Shown here: positions 23,261-59,908 of the stretch, piece by piece
Numbering within the stretch: the stretch's first letter is position 1
Layout of the letters: each line of letters begins with the position of its first letter
Assembly (NCBI RefSeq): GCF_030936135.1
Contig: NC_082632.1
Location: 124,001-188,000 of the forward strand
DNA from: Gavia stellata
Taxonomy: Eukaryota; Chordata; Aves; Gaviiformes; Gaviidae
Reading direction: 5' to 3'
Length of the DNA: 64,000 nt
Translations under genes and position numbers: made by a program
Notes under the pieces: model-generated
What the model was told of the DNA's origin: nothing
Database searches by the model: none
Seen by the model: only the letters and a program-made list of their open reading frames with translations

Positions 23261-25013
23261 TCACTCGCAGGCCCAGCACCCCCCTCCCCAACGAGCCCCC
23301 TGACAGAGCGGCCGATGTTTGGCCAAGCCGCTCCGCAGGCGGAAGCGTCGACCGCAACGCTCGCAGGCCCGCCCGGCCCCGTCGTGGGTTTTCATGTGCT
23401 CCGTCAAGTGATGCTTCAGCTTGAAGCGCTTGTGACAGGCGGCGCAGGCGAAGGGACGCAGGCTGAAGGTCAGCATGATGTGCCGATCCCGCTTGGGTTT
23501 GACGGCGAACCGTTTACCGCACAAGCAACCGAAACGTTTGCCGTCGGGAGCCGCTCCCAGCTTCACCGGGGCGTGGAGGGCTTGACCTCGGCCCAGGATC
23601 TCGTTCCCGTGAAGGTCCACCGGCTTCCAAGATGGCTGCGGGAAGACGCCCGGCCCGCCGGTTGTCACCATCGTGGCGCCGGTTGTCACCGTCGTCCCGC
23701 CGCCGCCCGCCGGGATGACGTAGCTCACCTCCGCCGGCGCAAAGCCGCCCGCCAACTCCGCCGCCGGCAGGAGGCCCTCAATGGCGGCGGTGGCAGCGTC
23801 ACCCGCCTCCTGCTTGATGTAGAAGATCTTGGGGGGCTCGTGGGTGTCTCCGGGCGCCCCGTCTTCCTCCTCCTCCTCCTCCAGCACGATCTGGAGGGCG
23901 TCGCTGGGGCGGTGGCGGCGGCGGTGGCCGCCCTCTTCCTCCTCCTCTTCTTCTTCTTCCTCCTCCTCCTCCACACAAATCTTGAGGACCTCCTCGCCGG
24001 CGTCCTTCAGGAGGGAGCTCAGGGACGACGTCGCCGCCGGCGCCACGTCGGCGGCCACGCGGATTTTGAGGACCTCCTCGCCCCCCTCCTTGGGGAAAGA
24101 CGGCGTCGCTGCCTCACCGCCGCGGGCGGCCCACGAGGAGCCATCGCCACCACGCACAGGCCACGATGATGCTGAAGATCCATCACCACCACGGGTAGAC
24201 CACGAGGATCCTCCATCACCACCGCGGGTGGGACACGATGAGCCGTCGCCACCACGCGTGGTCCACGAGGTCGATGAAGACCCATCGCCGCCACGGGCGG
24301 GCCACGATGACGCTCCGTCACCGCCGCGGGTGGGACACGATGACCCATCTCCACCACGGGTGGTCCACGAGGATCCTCCCTCTCCACCGTGGGTGCTACA
24401 CGAAGACCCATCACCACGGGCGGCCCACGATGACGCGCCATCTCCACCGTGGGTGGTACACGAAGACCCGTCTCCGCCGCGGGTGGTCCAGGATGACGAC
24501 GAAGACCCATCTCCACCACGGCTGATCCATGATGATGCCGCCTCGCCGCCGCGGCCAGCTGATGACGATGATGATGTCACCTCACTGCCCCGCCCAGCCC
24601 ACCGGCACGCCCCGCCCTCCAACTCCCTCAGGATCTCCGAGCACTGATCCACCACGTGCCACATCTGGAGACCGCTGGCCACCAAGAGATGCCCGGGCAG
24701 GGCCTCCAACAGCAACGTCAAACGCCCCGAGTAGATGAGGTGCAGGAGCCCCTCGAAGGCGTCGGGATCGATGGCGGGGGGCAACAGCAACCGCCCCCCA
24801 TCCTGCAGAAGCAGCTTGTCGTGGAAGAAGGGGGACGCGGCGGCCAGGACGCTCTTGTGGGCCGGGAAGATCCGGCCGCCCACGTGAACGGCCACGTCGC
24901 AGAACTTCCCCTCCAGCCGCAGGCGGTTGAGGGAGTCCAGCAGCGCCGCCGCGTGCTGGGGGAAGGAGATCTGCACCCGGCCCCCCTCCGCCGCCATCTT
25001 CCCCGCGACGAGC
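23261..25013 (-). CDS. ZBTB9: zinc finger and BTB domain protein 9 (ZBTB9)
   Basis: ZBTB9 is a nuclear BTB zinc-finger protein and presumed transcription regulator. The 578-residue frame starts at ATG 24997 in an exon whose acceptor (GTCCCCGCAG) is at 25013/25014, so the 5' UTR is split, as in human. Domains: BTB about residues 10-125 (SFPQHAAALLDSLNRLRLEG, then GLQMWHVVDQCSEILRELE, nearly as in human ZBTB9). About residues 140-305 are a Gly/Asp/Ser-rich tandem repeat. A poly-Glu run and PPKIFYIKQE, a human ZBTB9 landmark, follow, then SWKPVDLHGNEI. The C-terminus has a degenerate finger (CLCGKRF), a good C2H2 finger (FACAACHKRFKLKHHLTEH) and a C2HC-type finger (CERCGRRF...HRPLC). It lies just downstream of SYNGAP1 in the same orientation, as in human. 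The whole coding sequence is one exon. Confidence 0.95.
24120..24560 (-). repeat. ZBTB9: coding minisatellite in ZBTB9
   Basis: About 14 units of 30-33 bp encode variants of GGDGSSCPTR and GGDGASSWPAR between the BTB domain and the acidic region. Every unit keeps the frame. Human ZBTB9 has a short non-repetitive linker here. The other five frames also stay largely open across it. Confidence 0.85.
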
Positions 25014-25960
25014 CTGCGGGGACAGGTCTGTCACGCGGGGCGGGGGGCACCTGGTTGCCCCCTTGGGCATCCTGTTGCCCCACGGGGTCTCTTGTTACCC
25101 TATGGGGTGCCCTGTTGCCTCTACTGCCCTATGGGGCACCCTGTTGCCCCCCTGGGTGTCCTGTTGCCCCCTTAGGTGCCCTGTTGCCCTATGGGGGGGG
25201 TTCTGTTGCCCCCTTGGATGCTCTGGGTCCCTATGAACTGTTCTACTGCCCTATGGGGCACCCTGTTGCCCCCCTGGGTGTCCTGTTGCCCCACAGGGTG
25301 TCTTGTTGCCCCATGGGGTGTCCTGTTGCCCCCTCAGACACCCTGTTGCCCCACAGGGTGTCTTGTTACCCCATGGGGTGCCCTGTGGCCCCACAAACTG
25401 TTCTACTACCCCGTGGGGCACCCTGTTGCCCCCCCTGGGTGTCCTGTTGCCCCCTCAAGCACCCCATTGCCCCACAGGGTGTCTTTGTGCCCTGTGGGGT
25501 GCCCTGTTGCCCCCTTGGGTGCCCTGTTGCCCCCCCTTGGGTGCCCTATTGCCCCCCTGGGTGCCCTATTGCCCCCCTGGGAGCCCTGTGGCCCCCTTGG
25601 GTGCCCTGTTGACCCCCCTTGGGTGCCCTGTTGACCCCCTGGGTGCCCTGTTGCCCCCCCTTGGGTGCCCATTGCCCCCCTGGGTGCCCTATTGCCCCCC
25701 TGGGAGCCCTGTGGCCCCCTTGGGTGCCCTGTTACCCCCCCTTGGGTGCCCTATTGCCCCCCTGGTAGCCCTGTGGCCCCCTTGGGTGCCCATTGCCCCC
25801 CCTGGGTGCCCTATTGCCCCCCCCAGGTGCCCTATTGCCCCCCTGGGAGCCCTGTGGCCCCCCCCGGGTGCCCTATTGCCCCCCCCATAGGGTGTCCTGT
25901 TGCCCCACGGGGCACCTTGTTGCCCAGTGAATGTTCTGCAGACCCATGGGGTGCCCCCCT
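25014..25960. repeat. CCCTGTTGCCCC minisatellite in ZBTB9 intron 1
   Basis: Units of about 24 bp (GTGCCCTGTTGCCCCCTTGG type) fill the intron between the ZBTB9 coding exon and its CpG-island promoter. The left part has longer mixed units (CCATGGGGTGCC); the right part is more homogeneous. No coding sense is seen. Confidence 0.8.
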
Positions 25961-25979
25961 GCCCCCCTTGGGTGCCCCC

Positions 25980-26960
25980 TTACCCTTTGGGGTGCCCCCT
26001 TGCCCCGGCCGGGGGGGGGCTCCTATAGCCCCGGGGCCACCCCCCCACCCCCCCCACCCCCCCCACAAGCCTCGGCCCCCCCCCGCTCCGCCCCATCGCC
26101 GCCCCATGGCCCCCGCGGGCCCCACGGCCCGGGACCCCCCGCACCTCCGTGACACCCCCCCCCCCCCCCGCACCCACACCCCCACCCCCACCCCCACCCC
26201 CCCCCCCCGCAATCCCGGTGCCGTCACGTGACGGCGCGCCCCGCGCTCACCCCCCGGCCGCCGGCGGCTCTGAGCGGTGACGTCCCCGGGAAGCCCCGCC
26301 CCCCCGCCCCGCCCCGCCCCGCCCCGCCCCGCCCCGCGGGTAGAGCGGTGACGTCCCCGGGAAGCCCCGCCCCCCCCGCCGAGCCCTTTCGCAGCCCCGC
26401 CCCCCTCAGCGAAGCGATTGGCTTCGCGCTCTCTCCCCAGCCCCGCCCCCATTAAGGCCCCGCCCCTCCGAGGCGCGGGAAGCCCCGCCCACTCCCAAGT
26501 TCCCGTGATCCTCGGGAAGCCCCGCCCCCCCGCCCCACCTCCTCTGAAGCCCCGCCCCGCTTAAACCACGCCCCTCCGGACATCTCAGCCCCGCCCCCTC
26601 CTAAGCAGAGCCTTTACTAAACGCAGCCCCGCCCCTCCGCACCCCGTCTGGCCCCGCCCCCTCGCGCAGCTCCACCCCCTCCCAATCCCCCGAGCCCCTC
26701 CCACCGCGGGAGCCCCGCCCCCATCCCCTCCAAGCCCTCCCTTTGTTAATAACTGCCCTACCCCGCGAAGCCCCGCCCCTCCCAAGCCCCGCCCCTCCCC
26801 ACGCCTCGCCTTTGCTAAACCACGCCCCTCCCCACCCCTGGAGGCTCCACCCCCCGGGGGTAGCCCCGCCCACCCCCCTCCATCTCCCTGCCCCTCCTCC
26901 CAGATCGCGCAGCCATTGGCCGCCCCGCCCGCCCCGCCCCAGCCCCGCCCCTCGGTAGGC
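25980..26960 (-). promoter_or_regulatory. ZBTB9: CpG island, probable ZBTB9 promoter and noncoding exon 1
   Basis: This is nearly 1 kb of CCCCGCCCC GC boxes with frequent CpG, including two near-identical copies of GCGGTGACGTCCCCGGGAAG (26275 and 26346) with CRE-like TGACGTC cores. A CCAAT box on the minus strand (CGATTGGCTTCG) is near 26415, and another ATTGGCC near 26915. The first noncoding ZBTB9 exon should lie here, but its donor was not resolved. The SYNGAP1 poly(A) signal lies just beyond the island. Confidence 0.6.
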
Positions 26961-26982
26961 GGGGCTACAAGACCGATCCGAG

Positions 26983-26988
26983 TTTATT
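26983..26988 (-). terminator. SYNGAP1: poly(A) signal, likely end of SYNGAP1 3' UTR
   Basis: AATAAA on the minus strand, in a short unique stretch between the repeat-filled 3' UTR and the ZBTB9 CpG island. It is the clearest AATAAA I noticed downstream of the SYNGAP1 stop at 30625. Confidence 0.5.
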
Positions 26989-27109
26989 AAAGGCTCCGCG
27001 GGCAGCGGCGGCCCCGGCGGGGGTTGGAGCCAGCCCAGACCCGCCCTGGGGCCGCCCGCGGGCGGCGGATTGTCGGGGCTGCGGCGGGCCCGGGCCGGGG
27101 CACCGGGGG

Positions 27110-27745
27110 GGCACCGGGGGCCGCTGAACGGGGGGGGGCGGTGAAGCGGGGGGGGAGGGGGGGCCTGGTGCAGGGGGGGCGCCCGGTGGGGGGGGTGTCC
27201 CGGTGCGTTGGGGGTCCCGGTGAAATGGGGGGGGGGGGGGGGGGTCCCGGTGCATTGCGGGGGTCCCGGTGCATTGGGGTGTCCCGGTGAAATGGGGGGT
27301 CCCGGTGCATTGAGGGGTCCCGGTGAAATGGGGGGGGGGTCCCGGTGAAATGGGGGGTCCCGGTGAAATGGGGGGGGGTCCCGGTGCATTGGGGGGGCCC
27401 GGTGAAATGGGGGGGGGGTCCCGGTGAAATGGGGGGTCCCGGTGAAAGGGGGGGGGGTCCCGGTGCATTGGGGGGCCCGGTGCATTGGGGGGCCCGGTGA
27501 AATGGGGGGGGGGTCCCGGTGCGTTGGGGGTCCCGATGAAATGTGGGGGAGTCCCGGTGAAATGGGGGGGTCCCGGTGAGATGGGGGGGGTCCCGGTGAA
27601 ATGGGCGGTCCCGGTGAAATGGGGGGGGTCCCGGTGCATTGGGAGTCCCGGTGAAATGGGGGGGGGTCCCGGTGCATTGAGGGGTCCCAGTGCATTTTTG
27701 GGGGGGGTCCCCGGTGCATTGAGGGGGTCCCAGTGCACGGCGGAT
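27110..27745. repeat. CCCGGTGAAATGGGGGG minisatellite
   Basis: Roughly 18-20-bp units alternate CCCGGTGAAATGGGG and CCCGGTGCATTGGGG, with long G runs of variable length. Confidence 0.85.
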
Positions 27746-27869
27746 GATGGACATGGTGTCCCTCCGGGGGGGTGCGAGGCCGGGGCCGGTGGCACGTGGC
27801 GGGGAGGGGGGGGGGACACGATGCACGAGGTGGCCCCGTCCCCGGGCACGAGGAAGCGGGGAGCAGGGG

Positions 27870-28530
27870 ACAGTGCACGGGGACACCCCAATGCCATTGC
27901 ACGGGGACACCCCGGTCCTGGTGCACGGGGACACCTCAGTGCCATCACATGGGGACACCCCAATGCCGTCGCACGGGGACACCCCAATGCCATCGCACAG
28001 GGACACCCTGATGCTGTCGCACGGGGACACCCCGATGCCATCGCACAGGGACACCCTGATGCTGTCGCACGGGGACACCCCAATGCCATCACACGGTGAC
28101 ACCCCGGTCCTGGTGCACAGGGACACCCTGATGCCGTTGCGTGGGGACACCCCCAATGCCATTGCACAGGGACACCCCAATGCCATTGCACGGGGACACC
28201 CCAATGCCATTGCACGGTGATGCCCCGGTCCTGGTGCACAGGGACACCCCGATGCCATTGCACGGGGACACCCCAATGCCATCGCACAGGGACACCCCAG
28301 GCCTTGTGCGCGGGGACACCCTGATGCCATTGCATGGGGACACCCCAATGCTGTCGCACGAGGACACCCTGGGCCTGGTGCACGGGGACACCCCGATGCC
28401 ATCGCATGGGGACACCCCGGTCCTGGTGCACAGGGACACCCCGATGCCATCGCATGGGGACACCCCGGTCCTGGTGCACGGGGACACCCCGATGCCGTCG
28501 CACGGGGACACCCCGGTCCCTGGTGCACGG
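27870..28530. repeat. 30-bp ACGGGGACACCCCGATGCC minisatellite
   Basis: About 22 units of 30 bp (CATTGCACGGGGACACCCCAA type). The inverted pair GGGGACACCCC in each unit could form short hairpins. Confidence 0.85.
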
Positions 28531-28549
28531 TGACGCCCCGGTCGCGGTG

Positions 28550-30460
28550 CCCGGCGATGCTGCTGCACGACGGAGCTGGGTGGGTGGGGGGTTCCTGCAG
28601 CTCCTGGTGCACGGGGTGTGGGGGTGCGATGCACGAGAGACGATGCACGAGGAAGTGGGGGGTGGGTGGGAAGGGGGGTCCCCGGCGTGGTGCACGGGGC
28701 AGGAGGGGGGGATGCTGCTGCACGGGGAGGTGTCGCACGGGGAGCTCCGGTCCTGGTGCACGAGGAGACGATGCACGAGGGCTGCCCCGGGGCCTGGTGC
28801 ACGAGAGAGGCCGGTGCACGAGGGAGGTGATGCACGAGGGATGTCCGGTCCCGGTGCACGAGGGAGGCGATGCACAAGGGCTGCCCGGTGACGTGATGCA
28901 CGAGGGGAAGGTCCGGGCCTGGTGCGCGGGGAGGCTGGTGCACGAGGGGTGGTTGGGTGGTGATGCACGAGGAGCTGATGCACGAGGGGAGGTCCGGTCC
29001 TGGTGCAAGGAGGGTGATGCACGAGGAGGTTTTGGGGGTGGGGGTGGGAGGGGTGTCGGCGGAGGGGCTGGCCTGGTCCTGGTGCACGGGGAGGTGATGC
29101 ACGAGGGAGTTCTGGTCCTGGTGCACGGGGAGGTGTCGCACGAGGGATGCCCGGTCCTGGAGCGCAAGAAGCCATTGCACGAGGCCACCCCGATCCCGTT
29201 GCACGAGGCCACCGTGATCCTGATGCACGAGGGCCCCCCCTCCTCCCCGCCGCTCCCCCCCCCCGCCCCGAGTCTCGCTGCACGAGGAGCCGGTGCACGA
29301 GGGCTGGCCTGATCCTAGTGCACGAGGAGCCAATGCACGAGGCCAGCCCAGTCCCGGTGCACGAGGCCGTCCCGCTCCCGGTGCACAAGGTCGCCCCAGT
29401 CCCGGTGCACGAGGAGCCGGTGCACGAGGAGCCGGCGCACGAGGCCTCCCCGCCCCCATTGCACAAGGACCCGATGCATGAGGAGCCGATGCACGAGGCC
29501 ACCCCTGTCCCGGTGCACGAGGAGCTGTTGCACGAGGAGCTGATGTACCAGGCTTCCCCAGTCCCGGTGCACGAGGAGCTGTTGCACGAGGAGCTGTTGC
29601 ACGAGGCCTCCCCGCCCCCATTGCAGAAGGACCCAATGCACGAGGAGCCGATGCACGAGGCCACCCCTGTCCCGGTGCACGAGGAGCTGTTGCACGAGGC
29701 CTCCTTCTTCCCATCGCACGAGGAGCTGTTGCACGAGGCCTTCCCCAATCCTGGTGCACGAGGAGAGCTGTTGCACCAGGTCTCCCTGCTCCCCTTGTCT
29801 GAGGTGCCATTGCATAAGGAGCTGTTGCACAAGGAGCCGTCGCACAAGGCCTCCTTGCTCCCGTTGCACGAGGTGCTGGTGCACGAGGTGCCCTTGCACG
29901 AGGCCTCCCCGCTCCTGTTGCACGAGGAGCCCTTGCACGAGAAGCCCTTGCAGGAGAAGCCCTTGCACGAGGCCTTCTTGCTCCTGTTGGACGAGGAGCT
30001 GTTGCACGAGGAGCCCTTGCACGAAGAGCCTTTGCACGAGGCCTCCCTGCTCCTGTCGCACGAGGAGCCCTTGCACGAGGCCTCCCTGCTCCCATCGCCC
30101 GAGGAGCCCTTGCACGAGGAGCCGGCCTCTCTGCTCCTGTTGCACGAGGAGCCCTTTCACGACAAGCCCTTGCACGAGGCCTCCCTGCTCCTGTCGCACG
30201 AGGAGTCCTTGCACGAGGAGCCCGTTCACGAGGCCTCCCTGCTCCTGTCGCACGAGGAGCCCTTGCACGAGGAGCTCTTGCACGAGGAGCCCTTTCACGA
30301 GGCCTCCCTGCTCCTGTCGCACGAGGAGCTCTTGCACGAGGAGCTCTTGCACGAGGAGCCCTTTCACGAGGCCTCCCTGCTCCTGTCGCACGAGGAGCTC
30401 TTGCACGAGGAGCTCTTGCACGAGGCCTCCCCTCGCTCCAGGGCCTCCCCGTGCGTCGCA
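28550..30460. repeat. TGCACGAGGAG minisatellite
   Basis: Units of 12-30 bp are built on GCACGAGGAGC, with CCTT and GCCTCCCTGCTCCTGTCGCA variants. The array is more regular towards 30.4 kb, where a 48-75-bp higher-order unit recurs. Confidence 0.85.
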
Positions 30461-30624
30461 CGAGGCCGGGGAGGGAGAGAGGGAGTGGGGGGGTGGGTGG
30501 GGTGTCCTTCCCGCCCTCCCTCGCCCTCCCCTCCGCCTTCTCTTCCCCGGGGGTCTCCGGGGGGGCCGCCGCCAGCCCCGGGGCGGGGGGTTGGGGGGGG
30601 TCCCGGTGACCCCCGGGGCGGGGG

Positions 30625-55929
<25,305 letters not shown>

Positions 55930-55930
<1 letters not shown>

Positions 55931-57010
55931 GCAGCCCCCCCTTTTCCCTGGGGACAAGGGACACCCCCAGGGCATCCCCTTGGGGACAAGGGACAAGAGC
56001 CATCCCCCTCCCCGGGGGACATCCCAAGGGACTCCCCCACCCAGGGCATCCCCCTGGGGCTGGGGACAAGGGACACCCCGAGGGGACATCCCAAGGGACA
56101 TTTCCCCCCCTCCAAGGGACCCGTTGGGGACCAGCCCTGAGGGTAGGGGACAAGGGATGCTCATGGGGACAGGGGACACCTCAGGGACACTCCTTGGAGA
56201 CAGGGGACATCCCCTCGGCGGCCACCCAGGGGTAAGGGGACAAGAGACCCTCCCCTGGGGACAAGGGACCCCTGAGGCAGCGAGGACCCGTGTCCCCCAG
56301 GGACAGGGACAAGCGACCCCCCCCTGGGGACAAGGGGACAGAAGACCTCTGAGCCCAGGGACCATCTCCCCAGGGACAAGGGACATCTCAGGGGACAAGG
56401 GACGCCCCTGGGGACAGCGGACCTCCTTGGGGACATCCCCAGGAGACATGGGGACAGGAGATCCCATTCCCTGGGGACCATCTCCTGGGGACAAGGGACA
56501 TTCCAGGGGACAAGGGACACCCTTGGGGACAGGAGACCCCATGCCCTAGGGACCATCTCCCCAGGGACAAGGGACATCCCAAGGGACAAATGACCCCCTT
56601 GGGGACAAGGGACTCCCCCATGGGGACATGGGGACAGGAGATCCCATCCTCTGGGGACCATCTCCTGGGGACAAGGGGACATCCCAGGGGACAAGGGACA
56701 CCCTTGGGGACAGGAGACCCCATGCCCTGGGGACAAGGGGACACCCTTGGGGACAGGAGACCCCATGCCCTAGGGACCATCTCCCCAGGGACAAGGGACA
56801 TCCCAAGGGACAAATGACCCCCTTGGGGACAAGGGACTCCCCCATGGGGACAGGAGATCCCATCCTCTGGGGACCATCTCCTGGGGACAAGGGACATCCC
56901 AAGGGACAAGGGACACCCTTGGGGACAAGGAACCCCCCCGGGGGACATAGGGACAGGAGACCCCATCTCCCTGGGACAAGGGACATGCCAAGGGGACACC
57001 AAGGACATGA
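55930..57010. repeat. GGGGACAAGGGACATCCC minisatellite
   Basis: About 18-22-bp units. A 160-bp block with GGAGACCCCATGCCCTAGGG recurs near 56.52 and 56.75 kb. Confidence 0.9.
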
Positions 57011-57235
57011 GACCCCCCCTCACCTCCCCGGGGACAGGGGACCGTACCCCATCGGTGGCTCCGGGTGACGGTGACGCCGGGCTGGGTGCCAGGCCGGATC
57101 CTGCACCCGGCTCCCACCCACCGGCTCCGGCTATAAACGGCGCCGGCACCGCCTGCCACCTGCCTGGTCACCCGGTCCCCAACGTGTCCCCAAGGGCGGG
57201 GTGGGGGGTACGGCAGGGACCCGCCTTGCAGGGGT
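57010..57235. promoter_or_regulatory. unique island with a TATA box
   Basis: A non-repetitive segment with TATAAA at 57132-57137 on the plus strand inside CGGCTCCGGCTATAAACGGC, and a CACCTG E-box at 57158. No exon was recognised after it. It shares GGTGACGGTGACG and CTGGGTGCC words, inverted, with the island at 55.8 kb. Confidence 0.3.
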
Positions 57236-57239
57236 GGCG

Positions 57240-58760
57240 GGGGACCTGCCCCACATGGGGACACTGGGGACAATGGGGACCTGCCCCATATGGGGACACT
57301 GGGGACAACGGGGACCTTCCCCATATGGGGACACTGGGGACCTGCCCCATATGGGGGACACTGGGGACAACGGGGACCTTCCCCATATGGGGACACTGGG
57401 GACAACGGGGACCTTCCCCATATGGGGACACTGGGGACCTGCCCCATATGGGGACAACAGGGACCTTCCCCATATGGGGACACTGGGGACCTTCCCCATA
57501 TGGGGACACTGGGCACCAGCCCCATTTGGGGACACTGGGGACCTGCCCTATATGGGGACACTGGGGACACTGGGGACCTGCCCCATATGGGGACACTGGG
57601 GACAGTGGGGACCTGCCAACACGGAGACAATGGGGACCTGCCCCACATGGGGACAATGGGGACCTGCGCCATTTGGGGACACTGGAGACACTGGGGACCT
57701 GCCCCATATGGGGACAACAGGGACCTTCCCCATATGGGGACACTGGGGACCTGCCCCACATGGGGACACTGGGGACACTGGGGACCTGCCCCATATGGGG
57801 ACAACGGGGACCTTCCCCATATGGGGACACTGGGGACCTGCCCCATTTGGGGACACTGGGGACCTTCCCCATATGGGGACACTGGGGACACTGGGGACCT
57901 GCCCCACATGGGACACTGGGGACACTGGGGACCTGCCCCATTTGGGGACAATGGGGACCTGCCCCACATGGGGACACTGGGGACACTGGGGACCTGCCCT
58001 ACATGGGGACACTGGGGGACCTGCCTCAGATGGCGATGGGGACAATGGGGACCTGCCCCACATGGGGACACTTGGGGACCTGCCCCATCTGGGGACAGTG
58101 GGGACCTGCCCCATATGGGGACATTGGGGACAGTGGGGACATTGGGGACCTGCCACAGATGGGGATGGGGACAGCAAAGACCTGCCCCATATGGGGACAG
58201 GGACACTGGGGACCTGCCCCATATGGGGACAACAGGGGACCTTCCCCATATGGGGGACACTGGGGACCTGCCCCATTTGGGGACACTGGGGACCTTCCCC
58301 ATATGGGGACACTGGGGACACTGGGGACCTGCCCCACATGGGGACACTGGGGACACTGGGGACCTGCCCCATTTGGGGACAATGGGGACCTGCCCCACAT
58401 GGGGACACTGGGGACACTGGGGACCTGCCCTACATGGGGACACTGGGGGACCTGCCTCAGATGGCGATGGGGACAATGGGGACCTGCCCCACATGGGGAC
58501 ACTTGGGGACCTGCCCCATCTGGGGACAGTGGGGACCTGCCCCATATGGGGACATTGGGGACAGTGGGGACATTGGGGACCTGCCACAGATGGGGATGGG
58601 GACAGCAAAGACCTGCCCCATATGGGGACAGGGACACTGGGGACCTGCCTCACATGGGGACACTGGGGACCTGTCCCATACGGTGACAGTGGGGACACTG
58701 GGGACCTGCCTCACATGGGGACATGGGGGACCTGCCCCATATGGGGACACTGGGGACAGT
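57240..58760. repeat. 28-bp GGGGACCTGCCCCATATGG array with 431-bp duplication
   Basis: Units of 19 and 28 bp. A block near 58,020 (CTGCCTCAGATGGCGATGGG) recurs 431 bp later near 58,452, followed by about 180 bp of the same sequence. Confidence 0.95.
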
Positions 58761-58799
58761 GGGGACGTCCCCTGTGCCCAGCTTGGGGACACGGGGGAG

Positions 58800-59555
58800 C
58801 AGGACTGTCCCCAGCCCCAGCCTGGGGACACCCAGAGACTGTCCCCATGCCTGACCCAGTGTCACCTGGGCAGCAGGACTGTCCCCGTGTCCGCCCTGGT
58901 GTCACCCGGGCAGGACTGTCCCCATGTCCCCCATGTCCCCCCCACCCCCAGAGCACCCCCACTCCTCCATGGGTGTCCCCGGGGTGTCCCCGCAGTGTCC
59001 CCAGGTTGTCCCCGCAGTGTCCCCCAGGGTGTCCTCACATTGTCCCTGGGTTGTCCCTGAATTGTCCTCACAGTGTCCCCAAGACGTCCCCAAGATGTCC
59101 CCGCAGTGTCCCTGGGCTGTCCCTGCGGTGTCCCCAGGGTGTCCCCAGGCTGTCCCTGTGGTGTCCCTGGGTTGTCCCCGCAGTGTCCCCAGGGTGTCCC
59201 TGGGCTGTCCCCGTGGTGTCCCTGCGTTGTCCCTGCAGTGTCCCCAGGGTGTCCTCAGGATGTCCCTGCGGTGTCCCTGTGGTGTCCCCTTGTTGTCCCC
59301 AGGCTGTTCCCAGGTTGTCCCCACGGTGTCCCCAGATTATCCTCGCGGTATCCCCGGACTGTCCCCGCTGTGTCCCCAGGTTGTCCCTGCGGCGTCCCCA
59401 GATTGTCCCCGAGGTGTCCCCGGGCTGTTCCCAGGTTGTCCCCGCGGTGTCCCCAGATTGTCCCTGTGGTGTCCCCCCTGTTGTCCCCGGGCTGTCCCCA
59501 GATTATCCCCGCAGTGTCCCCGGACTGTCCCCGACGTGTCCCCAGGTCGTCCCCA
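58800..59555. repeat. GTCCCCGCAGTGTCCCCAGG minisatellite
   Basis: About 18-bp units (GTGTCCCCAGGTTGTCCC). Runs into the assembly gap. Confidence 0.85.
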
Positions 59556-59755
59556 NNNNNNNNNNNNNNNNNNNNNNNNNNNNNNNNNNNNNNNNNNNNN
59601 NNNNNNNNNNNNNNNNNNNNNNNNNNNNNNNNNNNNNNNNNNNNNNNNNNNNNNNNNNNNNNNNNNNNNNNNNNNNNNNNNNNNNNNNNNNNNNNNNNNN
59701 NNNNNNNNNNNNNNNNNNNNNNNNNNNNNNNNNNNNNNNNNNNNNNNNNNNNNNN
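59556..59755. other. assembly gap of 200 N
   Basis: Exactly 200 N, a conventional size for a gap of unknown length. It separates the GTGTCCCCAG repeat from the ABCF1 promoter, and the missing 5' exons of SYNGAP1 may lie in it. Confidence 0.99.
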
Positions 59756-59908
59756 TGGTCACGGGGCGGGACCCGAGAATCCAGCGAACCAATCGGAAGC
59801 GGCGACGGCCCGGGCCGATGCTTTGGCGGACCGGAAGCGGCGACTCTGCGGGGCGGCGCTCTAGGCGAATCTCTGTGGCTGCGCAGGCGCAGTACGCGGC
59901 GCCCGGCC
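59756..59908 (+). promoter_or_regulatory. ABCF1: ABCF1 promoter
   Basis: Unique, GC-rich and directly before the ABCF1 start codon. It has a CCAAT box (ACCAATCGG, 59788), two ETS-type sites (CGGAAGCGG near 59794 and CCGGAAGCGG near 59830), and an NRF1-like TGCGCAGGCGCA at 59879. This is a TATA-less housekeeping layout. The left edge is an assembly gap. Confidence 0.75.

Larger units (their letters stand above)
26989..30624 (-). other. SYNGAP1: SYNGAP1 3' UTR, made of tandem repeats
   Basis: These 3.6 kb lie between the SYNGAP1 stop and the AATAAA at 26983 and contain no gene that I can support. They hold three repeat families: CCCGGTGAAATGGGG units (27.1-27.75 kb), 30-bp ACGGGGACACCCCGATGCC units (27.87-28.53 kb) and GCACGAGGAG units (28.55-30.46 kb). 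The long open frames on both strands are repeat artefacts. Confidence 0.5.

Noticed and set aside
26965-29847. Open frame of 960 codons rich in Pro/Ala on the minus strand
   Set aside because: It lies in the SYNGAP1 3' UTR repeats and CpG island, with no domain and with other open frames on both strands.
27870-30460. CRISPR-like array
   Set aside because: Regular repeats occur, but there are no unique spacers, and the context is a vertebrate 3' UTR.
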